Below, one piece after another: positions 1-7,766 of a DNA stretch of 29,527 nt. Source of the stretch: JAPEKQ01 sp964516845. Its GTDB lineage: Bacteria > Joyebacterota > Joyebacteria > Joyebacterales > Joyebacteraceae. The position numbers and the translations under genes were made by a program. Every line of letters starts with the position of its first letter. Within the stretch, counting starts at the first letter, position 1. The notes under the pieces were generated by a model. That model did no database searches and had not been told where the DNA came from. It saw nothing but the letters and a program-made list of their open reading frames with translations. Location: positions 1 to 29,527 of the forward strand of contig CAZEXP010000027.1 of NCBI GenBank assembly GCA_964516845.1, read 5' to 3'.

Positions 1-2
1 CG

Positions 3-56
3 GTCTCGCCCGTCGAGGAAAGCACGTGGGGCGGCATCAAGGCTCTGTACCGCTAA
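3..56 (+). CDS. C-terminal end of a secreted protein (partial)
   Basis: Only the last 17 codons are in the window; the frame reads VSPVEESTWGGIKALYR and stops at TAA 54-56. A short basic-aromatic ending of the form STWG-IK-LYR recurs at the C-terminus of large secreted proteins in Eisenbacteria-like genomes, usually after a FlgD-Ig-like or sorting domain; that comparison is from memory. The stop is followed after about 35 bases by a strong hairpin terminator, which supports a real gene end here. The function of the protein cannot be judged from this fragment. Confidence 0.6.
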   Translation, partial: VSPVEESTWGGIKALYR

Positions 57-90
57 ACCTTCGAGTCTTGATCTGAGAACACAAGTGCGG

Positions 91-121
91 GAGAGGGGCT
101 TCCTTTGGAAGCCCCTCTTTC
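91..121 (+). terminator. Rho-independent terminator
   Basis: A 5' arm AGAGGGGCTTCC at 92-103 pairs with GAAGCCCCTCT at 108-118 across a short loop, and the hairpin is followed by TTTCT. It lies just after the stop of the partial gene at the left edge. Confidence 0.85.
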
Positions 122-185
122 TATGTGTCACTCGACTGCCCCGTCGCCGTGCCGCCGGGCAGCCTGTTATCGCCGCCAACTCACC

Positions 186-214
186 TTGAGCGCAGCGCCC
201 TCCCGTGCTATGAT
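186..214 (+). promoter_or_regulatory. Sigma70-type promoter
   Basis: TTGAGC (186-191) and TATGAT (209-214) are separated by exactly 17 bases, with TGC directly before the -10 as in an extended -10 element. It lies 75 bases upstream of the GTG start at 289 and downstream of a terminator, so it should drive the TPR protein gene. It implies that this bacterium uses an E. coli-like housekeeping sigma consensus. Confidence 0.7.
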
Positions 215-288
215 ATTTGTTTGACGTCACCGAATCATGCGGAGGAGCGGCAGACGCTCCCGACCGACACTTCCGGAGGAGAATCAGG

Positions 289-969
289 GTGGGCAAGCGC
301 ACCAGGATCACCAAGAAGCAGCTCAAGCACGACGCTTTCATCGAGACCACGTCGACAGCGACCAAGTTCGTCGAGGAGCACGCCAACAAGCTTCTCATCG
401 GCGTTCTCGCCATCGTCGTCGTGATCATCGTGGTCATGATGATCGGCCGCTCACAGCGTGCGACCGAGGCTGTCGCCGCCGGCGAACTCGCTACGGCAAG
501 CCAGGCGATGAACGCGGGCATGTACGCACAGGCCGCCGACCAGTACCAGGGTATCATCGACCGGTACGCGGGCACGCGAAGCGCAGCAGCAGCCACGTGC
601 TATCTCGGCTCGATATCGTTCCAGCTGGGCCAGTACGACGACGCGCTCACTCACTTCGAGCAATATCTGGCGCGCCACACGGGCAACCACAATCTTGACC
701 GCACCGCGCTCGAAGGAAAGGCCGCCGTTCTCGAGCAGCACCGGGACTTCACCGGCGCCGCCGCCGTCTACGAAGGCCTCGCTGACGACGCGACCCGCGA
801 GAGCGGAGCCCGTGCGCGCTACTTCGCAGCTGCCGTCAGAAACTATCGATCGGCTCCAGACTGGAACGCCGTCGCACGCGTCGCTCACACGATCATCGAT
901 GAGAACCCGGACACGCCGTGGGAGTCCGAGGCGCGCATGGCTCTCGGCGAAGCCCAGATGAAGCTGTAG
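289..969 (+). CDS. Membrane-anchored TPR protein (YfgM/TPR_21-like)
   Basis: The 226-residue product starts with a basic segment (KRTRITKKQLKHDAF), then has one transmembrane helix at about residues 38-57 (LLIGVLAIVVVIIVVMMIG), then tetratricopeptide-like helices to the end, with QYQGIIDRYAG and ALTHFEQYLARH as clear repeat pieces. This layout matches the TPR_21/YfgM type of inner-membrane protein whose TPR domain faces the periplasm; YfgM of E. coli works with PpiD beside the SecYEG translocon. I chose GTG 289 because GGAGGA lies at 275-280, eight bases before it; the frame is open upstream to 217 but without a ribosome site. A promoter lies at 186-214. The fold and location are fairly sure; a translocon role is only inferred. 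Confidence 0.8.
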   Translation: MGKRTRITKKQLKHDAFIETTSTATKFVEEHANKLLIGVLAIVVVIIVVMMIGRSQRATEAVAAGELATASQAMNAGMYAQAADQYQGIIDRYAGTRSAAAATCYLGSISFQLGQYDDALTHFEQYLARHTGNHNLDRTALEGKAAVLEQHRDFTGAAAVYEGLADDATRESGARARYFAAAVRNYRSAPDWNAVARVAHTIIDENPDTPWESEARMALGEAQMKL

Positions 970-1092
970 GGGACGGCGCTGTGCTATCGCGCCGCGCATG
1001 GATACGACATCGACATCACACACGACGCGGCCCGGCAGGCATTCGGAGGAGCATCACCGAGCAGCCGGGCCGGTCCTTTCCCGGGACCCCTT

Positions 1093-1120
1093 ATGTCGCA
1101 TAAGATATATTATGTAAACC
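1093..1120 (+). other. Putative dif site (XerC/XerD recombination)
   Basis: An AT-rich 28-bp block in GC-rich DNA has the dif plan: left arm ATGTCGCATAA (1093-1103), centre GATATA (1104-1109), right arm TTATGTAAACC (1110-1120). The right arm matches the B. subtilis dif right arm (TTATGTAAACT) at 10 of 11 positions and the E. coli XerD arm (TTATGTTAAAT) at 8 of 11. The left arm shares CGCATAA with the E. coli XerC arm. The inner ends CATAA and TTATG are inverted repeats, as expected. The nearby strand switch fits a chromosome terminus. No recombinase gene is in the window. Confidence 0.75.
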
Positions 1121-2067
1121 AACGAGTTTTGGGGACACGACCAGCCTCTGAGGACGCCGCGGCGGACCTCCCCTCCGGTCCGCGTCGGAGGGCCATCCCG
1201 GCTCTCCACAGGATCGCGTGGCACTCATCCGCTGCAGCGCTGCTCACCCTCGCGCTGCTGACGCTCTCGATGACGGCGGTCGCACAGACGGACCCGATCA
1301 TCGTGCCGGGTCCGGACGACACGCTCGTAGTCGGAGCGCTCGCGGCGACCGTCACCGGCGACACTCTCACGTTCGATCAAATGGACGCCATCGGTGAGCT
1401 CCTCGCGCTCTCGCACGACGAACTGATGGCCCGCGCGCTCGCGCACGTCGAGGTCGGCCAGCCGGGACGCGCCGAGATCGAACTGACTCTGGTCCAGGCC
1501 GGCGCCGACACCTCCCCCGCGAACTCGTACGCGCAACTCTCGCTACTGGCCTATGCGCAGCTCGTCCAGGGACGCAACAGCCACGCAGCGGCCAGTCTGA
1601 TCTTTGCATCCGGAGCATACGGCGACCTTGACAGGCCATACCATCCTGCGATCCCGACGGAAGCCGCGATGCAGCTGGCAACAGCCTATGTGGACATCGC
1701 GAGAGGGGCTCCGGAGAGCGACCGCGATTCGCTCGGCAGACAGGCGGCCCTGTGGTGGGCTCGCGCGGGCGCCCTGGATCACCTGTCGCGACTATCCGCG
1801 CTCGGCCCGAACGAGAGCCTGATCGCCGCCTGGGCCTACGCCCAGATCGGCCGTATCGACAGGGCCACAATCGCCATCGCCGAGGCGCGCAGAGCGTACC
1901 GCGCCCGTCTGAGGGCAGACCCGGCAGACCTTGGAGCGCATGACGGGCTCGCCCGCTCCTACGACGGTTCGATGACGGGCGTTCCCGCGTCCGCGAGCGC
2001 CGACAGCGCACGAGTGCACTCTGTGGCCGCCGCGAGGATCCGGGAGTGTGAGCCGCCGACCGAGTAG
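1093..2067 (+). CDS. Secreted TPR-like helical repeat protein, function unknown
   Basis: The frame encodes 324 residues. After a basic N-terminal stretch there is a signal peptide at about residues 49-65 (AAALLTLALLTLSMTAVAQ), then a mature part made of alanine-rich helical pairs that resemble degenerate TPRs (ALAHVEVGQPGRAEIEL, AWAYAQIGRIDRATIAI), ending in a short tail. It is probably periplasmic or surface-attached. The start is unresolved: ATG 1093 coincides with the first base of the dif-like site and has no Shine-Dalgarno sequence, and TTG 1129 is an alternative that would leave dif intact in the leader. I see no catalytic motif and do not assign a function. The gene converges on leuS across a shared hairpin. 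Confidence 0.65.
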   Translation: MSHKIYYVNQRVLGTRPASEDAAADLPSGPRRRAIPALHRIAWHSSAAALLTLALLTLSMTAVAQTDPIIVPGPDDTLVVGALAATVTGDTLTFDQMDAIGELLALSHDELMARALAHVEVGQPGRAEIELTLVQAGADTSPANSYAQLSLLAYAQLVQGRNSHAAASLIFASGAYGDLDRPYHPAIPTEAAMQLATAYVDIARGAPESDRDSLGRQAALWWARAGALDHLSRLSALGPNESLIAAWAYAQIGRIDRATIAIAEARRAYRARLRADPADLGAHDGLARSYDGSMTGVPASASADSARVHSVAAARIRECEPPTE

Positions 2068-2150
2068 CATCCGGCCGGCATGGCTCCCTCTACGACCCGC
2101 TGCGGGACGGTCCGGATTCTCAGACGCCGGCCGCATCAGCACCCGGACAC

Positions 2151-2184
2151 GAAGAGGGCCGCTCCTGACGGAGCGGCCCTCTTC
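2151..2184. terminator. Perfect hairpin, bidirectional terminator
   Basis: A 15-base arm (2151-2165) and its exact complement (2170-2184) flank the loop TGAC. It lies between the converging stops of the repeat protein (2067) and leuS (2268). Neither side carries a strong U-run, only CTTCG, so the efficiency is uncertain, but the position fits a shared terminator. Confidence 0.7.
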
Positions 2185-2267
2185 GATCTCACGTGCGGAC
2201 TTCTCAGCCCTGCTCATTCGCGCAACTCTGCGATGTCGCCCTCGCCCTCGCTGGCAGGCAACGGCTC

Positions 2268-4760
2268 CTACCCCACGACGATATTGAGGAGGCGGTCGGG
2301 CACGAAGATGACGCGTCGCACCGTCTTGCCCTCGAGGTGCCTCGCGACCTTCTCGGCCGCCAACGCCTGCTCGAGCACGACGTCCTCCGACGCGCCCCTC
2401 TCGACCTCCACGTCGCCCCGGAGCTTCCCGTTGATCTGGACCGCGATGCTCACGACGTCCTCGCGCGCCGCCGCCTCGTCGAACGAAGGCCAGGTGGAAC
2501 GGAACAGTGTCCCGTCGCCCCCGGCGCGCTGCCAGAGTTCCTCGGAGAAATGCGGCACCATCGGTGCCAGAAGCACGGTCACGGCCTCGAGCGCCTCCGC
2601 AACGGCCATTCGTTCACGGTCAGTCGGCTCGTCGCCGAACCCGTCCACGAACGCGCGGGTCGCGTTGACGAGTTCCATTACGGCCGCGATCGCCGTGTTG
2701 AAGTGGAACCCCTCCATGTCGTGAGTCACCTTGCGGATCGTCTGGTGCGTCTTCCGATGGAGCGCCACGATGCCCTCGGGCAGATCGTCAGCAGCCAGCG
2801 CCGCGGCCGCCGCGTCGAGACCTCCCGCGCGGTACGGGTATTCATCAACCAGGTACCAGACGCGGTTGAGGAATCGGAACGCCCCCTCCACCGCGGTATC
2901 GTTCCACTCGGCGTCCCGGTCCGGCGGTCCCGCGAACAGCGTGTAGAGCCGCTCGGTGTCGGCGCCGTATCGCTCGATCAGTTCGTCGGGCGGGACCACA
3001 TTGCCCTTCGACTTGGACATCTTCTGACCGTCCTTGTAGATCATGCCCTGCGAGAACAGCTTCGCGATCGGCTCATCGAAGCTCAGCATCCCGAGGTCTC
3101 TAAGCACCTTCGTCATGAACCTGACGAAGATCAGGTGCCCGCAGGCATGTTCCACGCCCCCGATGTACTGGTCGACGGGGAACCAGCGGTCGACATGCTC
3201 ACGCACGAACGGAGACTCCTCGTTCTGCGCGTCGATGTAGCGCAAGAGATACCAGCTCGAGTCGACGAACGTATCGAGCGTGTCGGTCTCGCGTCTTCCG
3301 GGGCCGCCGCACTTCGGGCACGTAGCATCGAGGAATGTCTTCGAGGTCGTCAGCGGCGACTCGCCGGTGCCCGTGAACTCGACATCGGTCGGCAGCAGAA
3401 CCGGAAGATCCTCCTCGAGAACCCCGACCGGACCGCAGGTGTCGCAGTAGATCACTGGGATCGGCGTTCCCCAGTAACGCTGCCGCGAGATCAGCCAGTC
3501 CCGGAGCCGGTAGCTCACCGTCCGACGACCGATCCCGGTCTCCTCCATCCAATCCGCGATCCGCTCGATGCCCTCCCGGTTCGGCAGACCATCGAACTGC
3601 GCCGAGTGCGTCTGAACGCCGTCCTCGACGTACGCCTCCCCCATGGAGTCCGCGTCAAGCGGTTCGCCGGGACGATCGATAACGACCTTGACCGGCAGCC
3701 CGTACTCGCGCGCGAACTCGAAGTCGCGCTGATCGTGCGCAGGTACCGCCATCACGGCGCCCGTGCCGTACTCCATCAGGACATAATTGGCGATCCACAG
3801 AGGCACCTTCTCGCCGTTGACGGGATTGATGACGTGAACGCCCGTCCAGACGCCTTCCTTGCGAACGTCCGCCGCACCACGCTCGAAAGCGCCCTGCGCC
3901 TTGACCCGTTCGGCGAACGCGAGGACCTTCTCCTCGTGCTCCGTCCCGGCCACAAGTTCCCGCACCCTGGGGTGCTCGGCCGCCATGACCATGTAGGTCA
4001 CGCCGAAGATCGTGTCCGCGCGTGTCGTGAAGCACGGGAGCTTGTCCCCCGTCTCCTCGATCGTGAAGTCGATCTCCACACCCTCGCTCCGACCGATCCA
4101 GTTGCGCTGCATGATCTTGACGCGGTCGGGCCAGCCGTCCATCCCGTCCAGCGACTCGAGCAGCTCGTCGGCGTAGTCGGTGATGCGGAAGAACCACTGC
4201 TCCAGGTCACGGATCCCGACGACCGCATCGCATCGCTCGCAGCGGCCGTCCACGACCTGCTCGTTCGCGAGCACCGTCGCACAGGACGGACACCAGTTCA
4301 CGGGCGCACCCTTGCGATAGGCCAGGCCGCGCTCGAGCATCTTCACGAAGATCCACTGGGTCCAGCGGTAGAACGACGGCCGGTGCGAAGATATCTCACG
4401 CGCCCAGTCGTACCCGATGCCCCACTTGCGGAATTGGACCTTCATCTTGTCGATATTCGCGTCGGTCCAGACGGGCGGGTGGATGCCGCGCTTGATGGCC
4501 GCGTTCTCCGCGGGAAGACCGAAGGCGTCCCACCCCATCGGTGTCAGCACCGACCGGCCGCGCATCATCTTGTAGCGTGAGAGCGCGTCCCCGATGATGT
4601 AGTTCCGGCCGTGGCCGACGTGCAGATCACCGGACGGGTATGGGTACATGACGAGGCAGTAGAAGCGGTTCTCGGCATCGGTCGGACACTCGAACAGACC
4701 GATCCTGGTCCACGTCTTCTGCCACTTCGGCTCGATCTCCTGGAAAGGGTAGCGGCTCAT
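2268..4760 (-). CDS. leuS: Leucyl-tRNA synthetase
   Basis: This 830-residue class I aminoacyl-tRNA synthetase charges tRNA-Leu in the cytoplasm. The HIGH motif appears as HVGH (47-50) after YPYPSGDL, and KMSKS lies at 580-584. A zinc-binding pair of cysteine knuckles (CPSC and CERC) and the CP1 editing domain with a threonine-rich stretch (TTRADTIFG) sit between them, and the C-terminal anticodon-binding part ends in VPDRLLNIVVG. The length is normal for bacterial LeuRS. The ATG start has GAGG about nine bases upstream. The terminator of the upstream porin gene leaves only about 43 bases for a leader, in which I see no clear promoter. In E. coli leuS sits with lptE and holA; here those two lie 4 kb upstream on the same strand, with nth, a cytochrome and a porin between. 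Confidence 0.98.
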   Translation of the reverse strand: MSRYPFQEIEPKWQKTWTRIGLFECPTDAENRFYCLVMYPYPSGDLHVGHGRNYIIGDALSRYKMMRGRSVLTPMGWDAFGLPAENAAIKRGIHPPVWTDANIDKMKVQFRKWGIGYDWAREISSHRPSFYRWTQWIFVKMLERGLAYRKGAPVNWCPSCATVLANEQVVDGRCERCDAVVGIRDLEQWFFRITDYADELLESLDGMDGWPDRVKIMQRNWIGRSEGVEIDFTIEETGDKLPCFTTRADTIFGVTYMVMAAEHPRVRELVAGTEHEEKVLAFAERVKAQGAFERGAADVRKEGVWTGVHVINPVNGEKVPLWIANYVLMEYGTGAVMAVPAHDQRDFEFAREYGLPVKVVIDRPGEPLDADSMGEAYVEDGVQTHSAQFDGLPNREGIERIADWMEETGIGRRTVSYRLRDWLISRQRYWGTPIPVIYCDTCGPVGVLEEDLPVLLPTDVEFTGTGESPLTTSKTFLDATCPKCGGPGRRETDTLDTFVDSSWYLLRYIDAQNEESPFVREHVDRWFPVDQYIGGVEHACGHLIFVRFMTKVLRDLGMLSFDEPIAKLFSQGMIYKDGQKMSKSKGNVVPPDELIERYGADTERLYTLFAGPPDRDAEWNDTAVEGAFRFLNRVWYLVDEYPYRAGGLDAAAAALAADDLPEGIVALHRKTHQTIRKVTHDMEGFHFNTAIAAVMELVNATRAFVDGFGDEPTDRERMAVAEALEAVTVLLAPMVPHFSEELWQRAGGDGTLFRSTWPSFDEAAAREDVVSIAVQINGKLRGDVEVERGASEDVVLEQALAAEKVARHLEGKTVRRVIFVPDRLLNIVVG

Positions 4761-4803
4761 GGTCGTGCGCCTCGTTCAGAATGCCCGGAGGGCGTATCAG
4801 AGC

Positions 4804-4840
4804 TAAAAAAACGGCCGGCACCGGGACTCGGTGCCGGCCG
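4804..4840 (-). terminator. Rho-independent terminator of the porin gene
   Basis: Read on the minus strand, a GC-rich hairpin (CGGCCGGCACC pairing with GGTGCCGGCCG) is followed at once by a run of T residues (4804-4811). It lies about 30 bases after the porin stop and before leuS. Confidence 0.92.
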
Positions 4841-4867
4841 GGAAAGATTCTTGTTTCCGGCCGTCCC

Positions 4868-6247
4868 CTAGAACAGGTACGTGAAGGACACGCTCGGGAC
4901 GATCACGTCATGGACGTTCTTGCCCTGCGAGTAGTCGCCGACAAGATTCTGGTACGGCACACTGATGCTCTCACCGATGTAGTACACAAGGCCGAGGTCG
5001 AGTGTCCAGCGGTCCTGCCGCTGCTCGACCCCGAACGAGAAGGTCGAGTGCCCCGGCTGTGGAACAACGAACGTGAATGTCTCCGGCGTGCTCAGACCGT
5101 CCTCGGTCGAATACCCGAGCATGATGGACGTCGCGCGCGACACGCGGTAGTCGACACCAACGTGCACACCCAACGCGTCCTCCCAGTTCAGATCGGTGAT
5201 GATCTCAACATCCTCGGGCAGCGCCGTCGCCAGATTCCTCGTGAACCCGGTGACCTCGGACCACTGCGTCCACTCGGCGTCGGCGGTCAGCGTGAATCCC
5301 TCGAACAGGAAATCATGGTAGGCGAACCCGCCCGCAACCCAGAGTGGGAACGTGAAATCGAAGTCTTCGCTCTGCTTGTCCGACACCAGCTCGGCGAGAG
5401 GCGAGTCAACCTCGATGTCACCCTCGAGCGTCACCGTCATCGGCGTCCGCGCCGTCACACCGACCGAGATCTGAGGATTGATGTGATAGAGCACGCCGAT
5501 GGTAGCGCCATACGCCGTGCCCGTCAGCGCCTCTTCGGACTGGTACGGGTAGAGTTTCGAGGAGTCCTCGTACGTGACCTCATGCCAGCCCCCATCGCGA
5601 AGGTCCAGGCTCGCGTACAGCATGTGACCGGTCAGACCGATCGACAGCTTGTCCGAGAGCCGCTTCGCGAGAACCGGAGAGATGACGTAGCCGGTAACGT
5701 GGCTCTCGTAGTCCGGAGCGTCACCAACGATCGCTCTGTAGCCGGGGCCATCCGGTGGAGCTGGAGTACCGGGCGATGTGGAGTATCTGTCAATGATGTC
5801 GTCGTAGAGCTTGTCGCCGTCCCACTCCACTCCGTAGTTGGCCAGCGTGTAGGCGCAAATGCCGAACTTGTCGGCAATGGCGCCGCCGTCCATGTAGACG
5901 TAGACACCCGGCACGAAGTAGTGATTGACCTCGGAGGTCGCCTGGAGAGCGTCACCAATGGGCTGTCCGTATCCGGGAACCCCCACGAACCCAAGCACAC
6001 CCTCCCGCGACGCCAGCGGAATCGCATCCTGGAGCGAAACGGTCGCCTGGAACCCGTGGATCTGGTAGATGCCCGCGGGGTTGTAGTGCACAGCGCTGTA
6101 GTCGTCCGCCAGCCCGACGAAGGCTCCGCCCATCGCGCCCGCGCGTGCACCGACCGTCGGCACGTACAGCCCCGAGGCGAGTGCAGCCAGCGGGCACACG
6201 AGGAGCGCCACAAGACACGATGTTGCGATGATCACGTTACGACGCAT
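4868..6247 (-). CDS. Outer-membrane protein, OmpP1/FadL/TodX family
   Basis: The 459-residue product has a signal peptide (MRRNVIIATSCLVALLV then ALAS) and then the family's N-terminal signature GARAGAMGGAFVGLADD followed by YNPAGI, which corresponds to the FadL hatch region. The rest alternates in the way of a beta-barrel and ends in an aromatic residue (SFTYLF), as BAM substrates do. FadL relatives carry long-chain fatty acids or other hydrophobic compounds across the outer membrane; the substrate here is unknown. I chose ATG 6247 because GAGGAGG lies just upstream and the signal peptide begins there; the frame remains open to 6298. It has its own candidate promoter (6349-6377) and a strong terminator, so it is probably a single-gene unit. 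Confidence 0.9.
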   Translation of the reverse strand: MRRNVIIATSCLVALLVCPLAALASGLYVPTVGARAGAMGGAFVGLADDYSAVHYNPAGIYQIHGFQATVSLQDAIPLASREGVLGFVGVPGYGQPIGDALQATSEVNHYFVPGVYVYMDGGAIADKFGICAYTLANYGVEWDGDKLYDDIIDRYSTSPGTPAPPDGPGYRAIVGDAPDYESHVTGYVISPVLAKRLSDKLSIGLTGHMLYASLDLRDGGWHEVTYEDSSKLYPYQSEEALTGTAYGATIGVLYHINPQISVGVTARTPMTVTLEGDIEVDSPLAELVSDKQSEDFDFTFPLWVAGGFAYHDFLFEGFTLTADAEWTQWSEVTGFTRNLATALPEDVEIITDLNWEDALGVHVGVDYRVSRATSIMLGYSTEDGLSTPETFTFVVPQPGHSTFSFGVEQRQDRWTLDLGLVYYIGESISVPYQNLVGDYSQGKNVHDVIVPSVSFTYLF

Positions 6248-6348
6248 GGTGTTGTTCCTCCTCAAGGACGGACAGGCGCGTATGGCGCCCGACCGCATCT
6301 ATCCACTGGGAGCGTCGGGGGACGCACCGATTGCCGTGGTTCTATCTT

Positions 6349-6377
6349 CAATACCACAGCGGAATTGGGCCCGTCAA
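6349..6377 (-). promoter_or_regulatory. Candidate sigma70-type promoter for the porin gene
   Basis: On the minus strand TTGACG (6377-6372) and TATTGA (6354-6349) are 17 bases apart, about 100 bases before the porin start. The surrounding gap 6248-6479 is otherwise non-coding. The -10 match is only fair. Confidence 0.45.
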
Positions 6378-6479
6378 GCCCTTTTCTCCCAGCCACTCCC
6401 CCAGAACCGGACGGTCGCCCATCGGAGTGGCCGTCGCAAGCTTGTTCGCATGCTGATCAGCTTCGTTCGAACATGAGGG

Positions 6480-7010
6480 CTACTCAGTTGATTCGTCACC
6501 GTCACCGTCGCCGTCATTGTCGCCGTCATTGTCGCCGTGACACTCGGCGCATGCCACCGCACGTTGACGCTCGGCCTCGCGGTGACCGATGTCGCCGTGA
6601 CACTCGACACAGGTGACGCGGTCGAGGTGACCGGCGTGAGCGAACCCTCCCCGCCCGGGCGACTGCTGCAGTTCGGCGTCGCCGTGACATCCGTCGCGCA
6701 GACAGGCGGCCGGTCCGGGCGGCGGCGCCTTCTCGCCCTTCTCGACGTTCAGGTAGAATTTGAGGGCGTTCCGGACCCCCTCGACCTTTGAGTGGTAGTA
6801 CCCGGTCCATCCCGGCTCGCTGTGGCAATCGAGACACTCGGCGGTCTCTCCGTGTGTGGAGGCCTGCCAACTCTCGTAGTGCTCACCCATGACCGCATGG
6901 CAGCTCCCGCAGAACTGCGAGCGCTGGCTGTAGGCGTTCAAACCAAAGAACGCGGCGATCGCCACGATCGCGAGTGCGATCCAGAAACGCCGTCCCGGCA
7001 TTCGTGCCAT
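6480..7010 (-). CDS. Membrane-anchored pentaheme c-type cytochrome (NapC/NirT-like N-terminus)
   Basis: The 176-residue protein has a single N-terminal membrane anchor (residues 9-25) and five heme attachment sites: C34-H38, C59-H63, C134-H138 and C154-H158 are CXXCH, while C103-H109 is CX4CH, a spacing known from cytochrome c3. The first half (CGSCHAVMGEHYESWQAS, CLDCH) resembles the NapC/NirT/NrfH quinol-oxidising family; the second half, with two CHGD-ending sites, resembles small multiheme carriers. It should hand electrons from the quinone pool to periplasmic partners, but no terminal reductase is nearby. The tail is a low-complexity Gly-Asp-Asn stretch from a short tandem DNA repeat. 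Its ATG directly follows the nth stop codon, so translation is likely coupled. Confidence 0.85.
   Translation of the reverse strand: MARMPGRRFWIALAIVAIAAFFGLNAYSQRSQFCGSCHAVMGEHYESWQASTHGETAECLDCHSEPGWTGYYHSKVEGVRNALKFYLNVEKGEKAPPPGPAACLRDGCHGDAELQQSPGRGGFAHAGHLDRVTCVECHGDIGHREAERQRAVACAECHGDNDGDNDGDGDGDESTE
6495..6540. repeat. Short tandem repeat coding the GD-rich tail
   Basis: Six- and twelve-base units (CACCGT, GCCGTCATTGTC) are repeated in tandem inside the 3' end of the cytochrome gene and encode alternating Asp, Gly and Asn codons. Such a repeat can change length by slippage without breaking the frame, because the unit is a multiple of three. Confidence 0.75.
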
Positions 7011-7766
7011 CTATCCTCCCTGGATGCCAGTCTGCGGACCGGAGCCACTCTCGGCGGCATACGCGCAGCATCCCCGGAGGGGACACTGATCGCAGCCGGG
7101 GGTCCGCGGCCTGCAGAACTCGCGACCGAGCCTTATCAGGTTCACATGCAGCGAGAGCGCCCGTCCGGCGGGAGCGACCTCCTCAAGCCGATCGAACGTC
7201 TCCTCGGGCGTCTTCGGCATGCCGACGACCCCGAGTCGCGTAACCACGCGGTGGACGTGCGTGTCCACGGGAACGACGTCGCGCCCGAGTTCGAACAGGG
7301 CCACGCAGGCGGCCGTCTTTCGACCGACACCATCGAAGCCCATGAGATATTCTAGCACATCCGCGGTCGACCTGTCCGCGAGGAAGGAGAGATCGAGGAT
7401 CCCCGTCTCCTCCTCGATGTCGCGGAGGATCGCGCGGATCCGCGCGGACTTCGTCTTCGCCAGACCCCCCGAACGAATGGCCGCCTCGATGGAAGACGCT
7501 CGTGCGTGCGCAACCTCCGGCCACGTGGGAAAGCGCTCCCGCAGACTCACAAAGGCCCGGCCGGAATTCACGTCGCTCGTGTTCTGAGAGAGAATGGTCC
7601 CTACGAGGCTCGCAACGACATCGTGGTATGGAGTGTGCGTCGGCACGCCGTATCTGCGCTCGAGCGCATCGGTGGCCGTCTTCAATGTCCGTCCGGCAGC
7701 CGTGCGCGCCTCGCGCGCAGCCGTGCGCGCCTCGCGCTTCGGAGCATCCGAGGCATCGCCCGTCAC
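7011..7766 (-). CDS. nth: Endonuclease III-family DNA glycosylase
   Basis: The 251-residue protein belongs to the HhH-GPD family that removes oxidised pyrimidines and nicks the abasic site. The helix-hairpin-helix carries the catalytic lysine in GVGRKTA, the catalytic aspartate is in VDTHVHR, and four cysteines near the C-terminus (C-X6-C-X2-C-X5-C) form the [4Fe-4S] loop. I chose GTG 7766, which overlaps the holA stop by four bases (GTGA); the frame runs on upstream inside holA but that part is a shadow. The first 30 residues are an Arg/Ala-rich extension built from a 21-bp tandem duplication. The cytochrome gene starts directly at the stop codon. The family is sure; the exact substrate range is inferred. 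Confidence 0.93.
   Translation of the reverse strand: MTGDASDAPKREARTAAREARTAAGRTLKTATDALERRYGVPTHTPYHDVVASLVGTILSQNTSDVNSGRAFVSLRERFPTWPEVAHARASSIEAAIRSGGLAKTKSARIRAILRDIEEETGILDLSFLADRSTADVLEYLMGFDGVGRKTAACVALFELGRDVVPVDTHVHRVVTRLGVVGMPKTPEETFDRLEEVAPAGRALSLHVNLIRLGREFCRPRTPGCDQCPLRGCCAYAAESGSGPQTGIQGG
7696..7737. repeat. Perfect 21-bp tandem duplication in nth
   Basis: Units 7696-7716 and 7717-7737 are identical. They encode two copies of EARTAA(R/G) in the N-terminal extension of the glycosylase, before the conserved domain, so copy number could vary without harm to the fold. Confidence 0.9.

Noticed and set aside
2193..4580. Long plus-strand open frame (795 codons) opposite leuS
   Set aside because: It is the antisense shadow of leuS in high-GC DNA: the product is rich in Arg, Val, Asp and His without domains, and leuS has all its motifs.
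6440..6479. Palindromes near GCTGATCAGC and GTTCGAAC as an operator or terminator
   Set aside because: They are short, overlap each other, and have no U-run or clear symmetry with the promoter at 6349-6377.
6495..6540. Possible CRISPR-like repeat
   Set aside because: The units are 6 or 12 bases in tandem with no spacers, and they code in frame for the cytochrome tail.
4781..6616. Long plus-strand open frame across the porin gene
   Set aside because: It runs through a terminator, the antisense of the porin and its promoter region, and has no recognisable domain.
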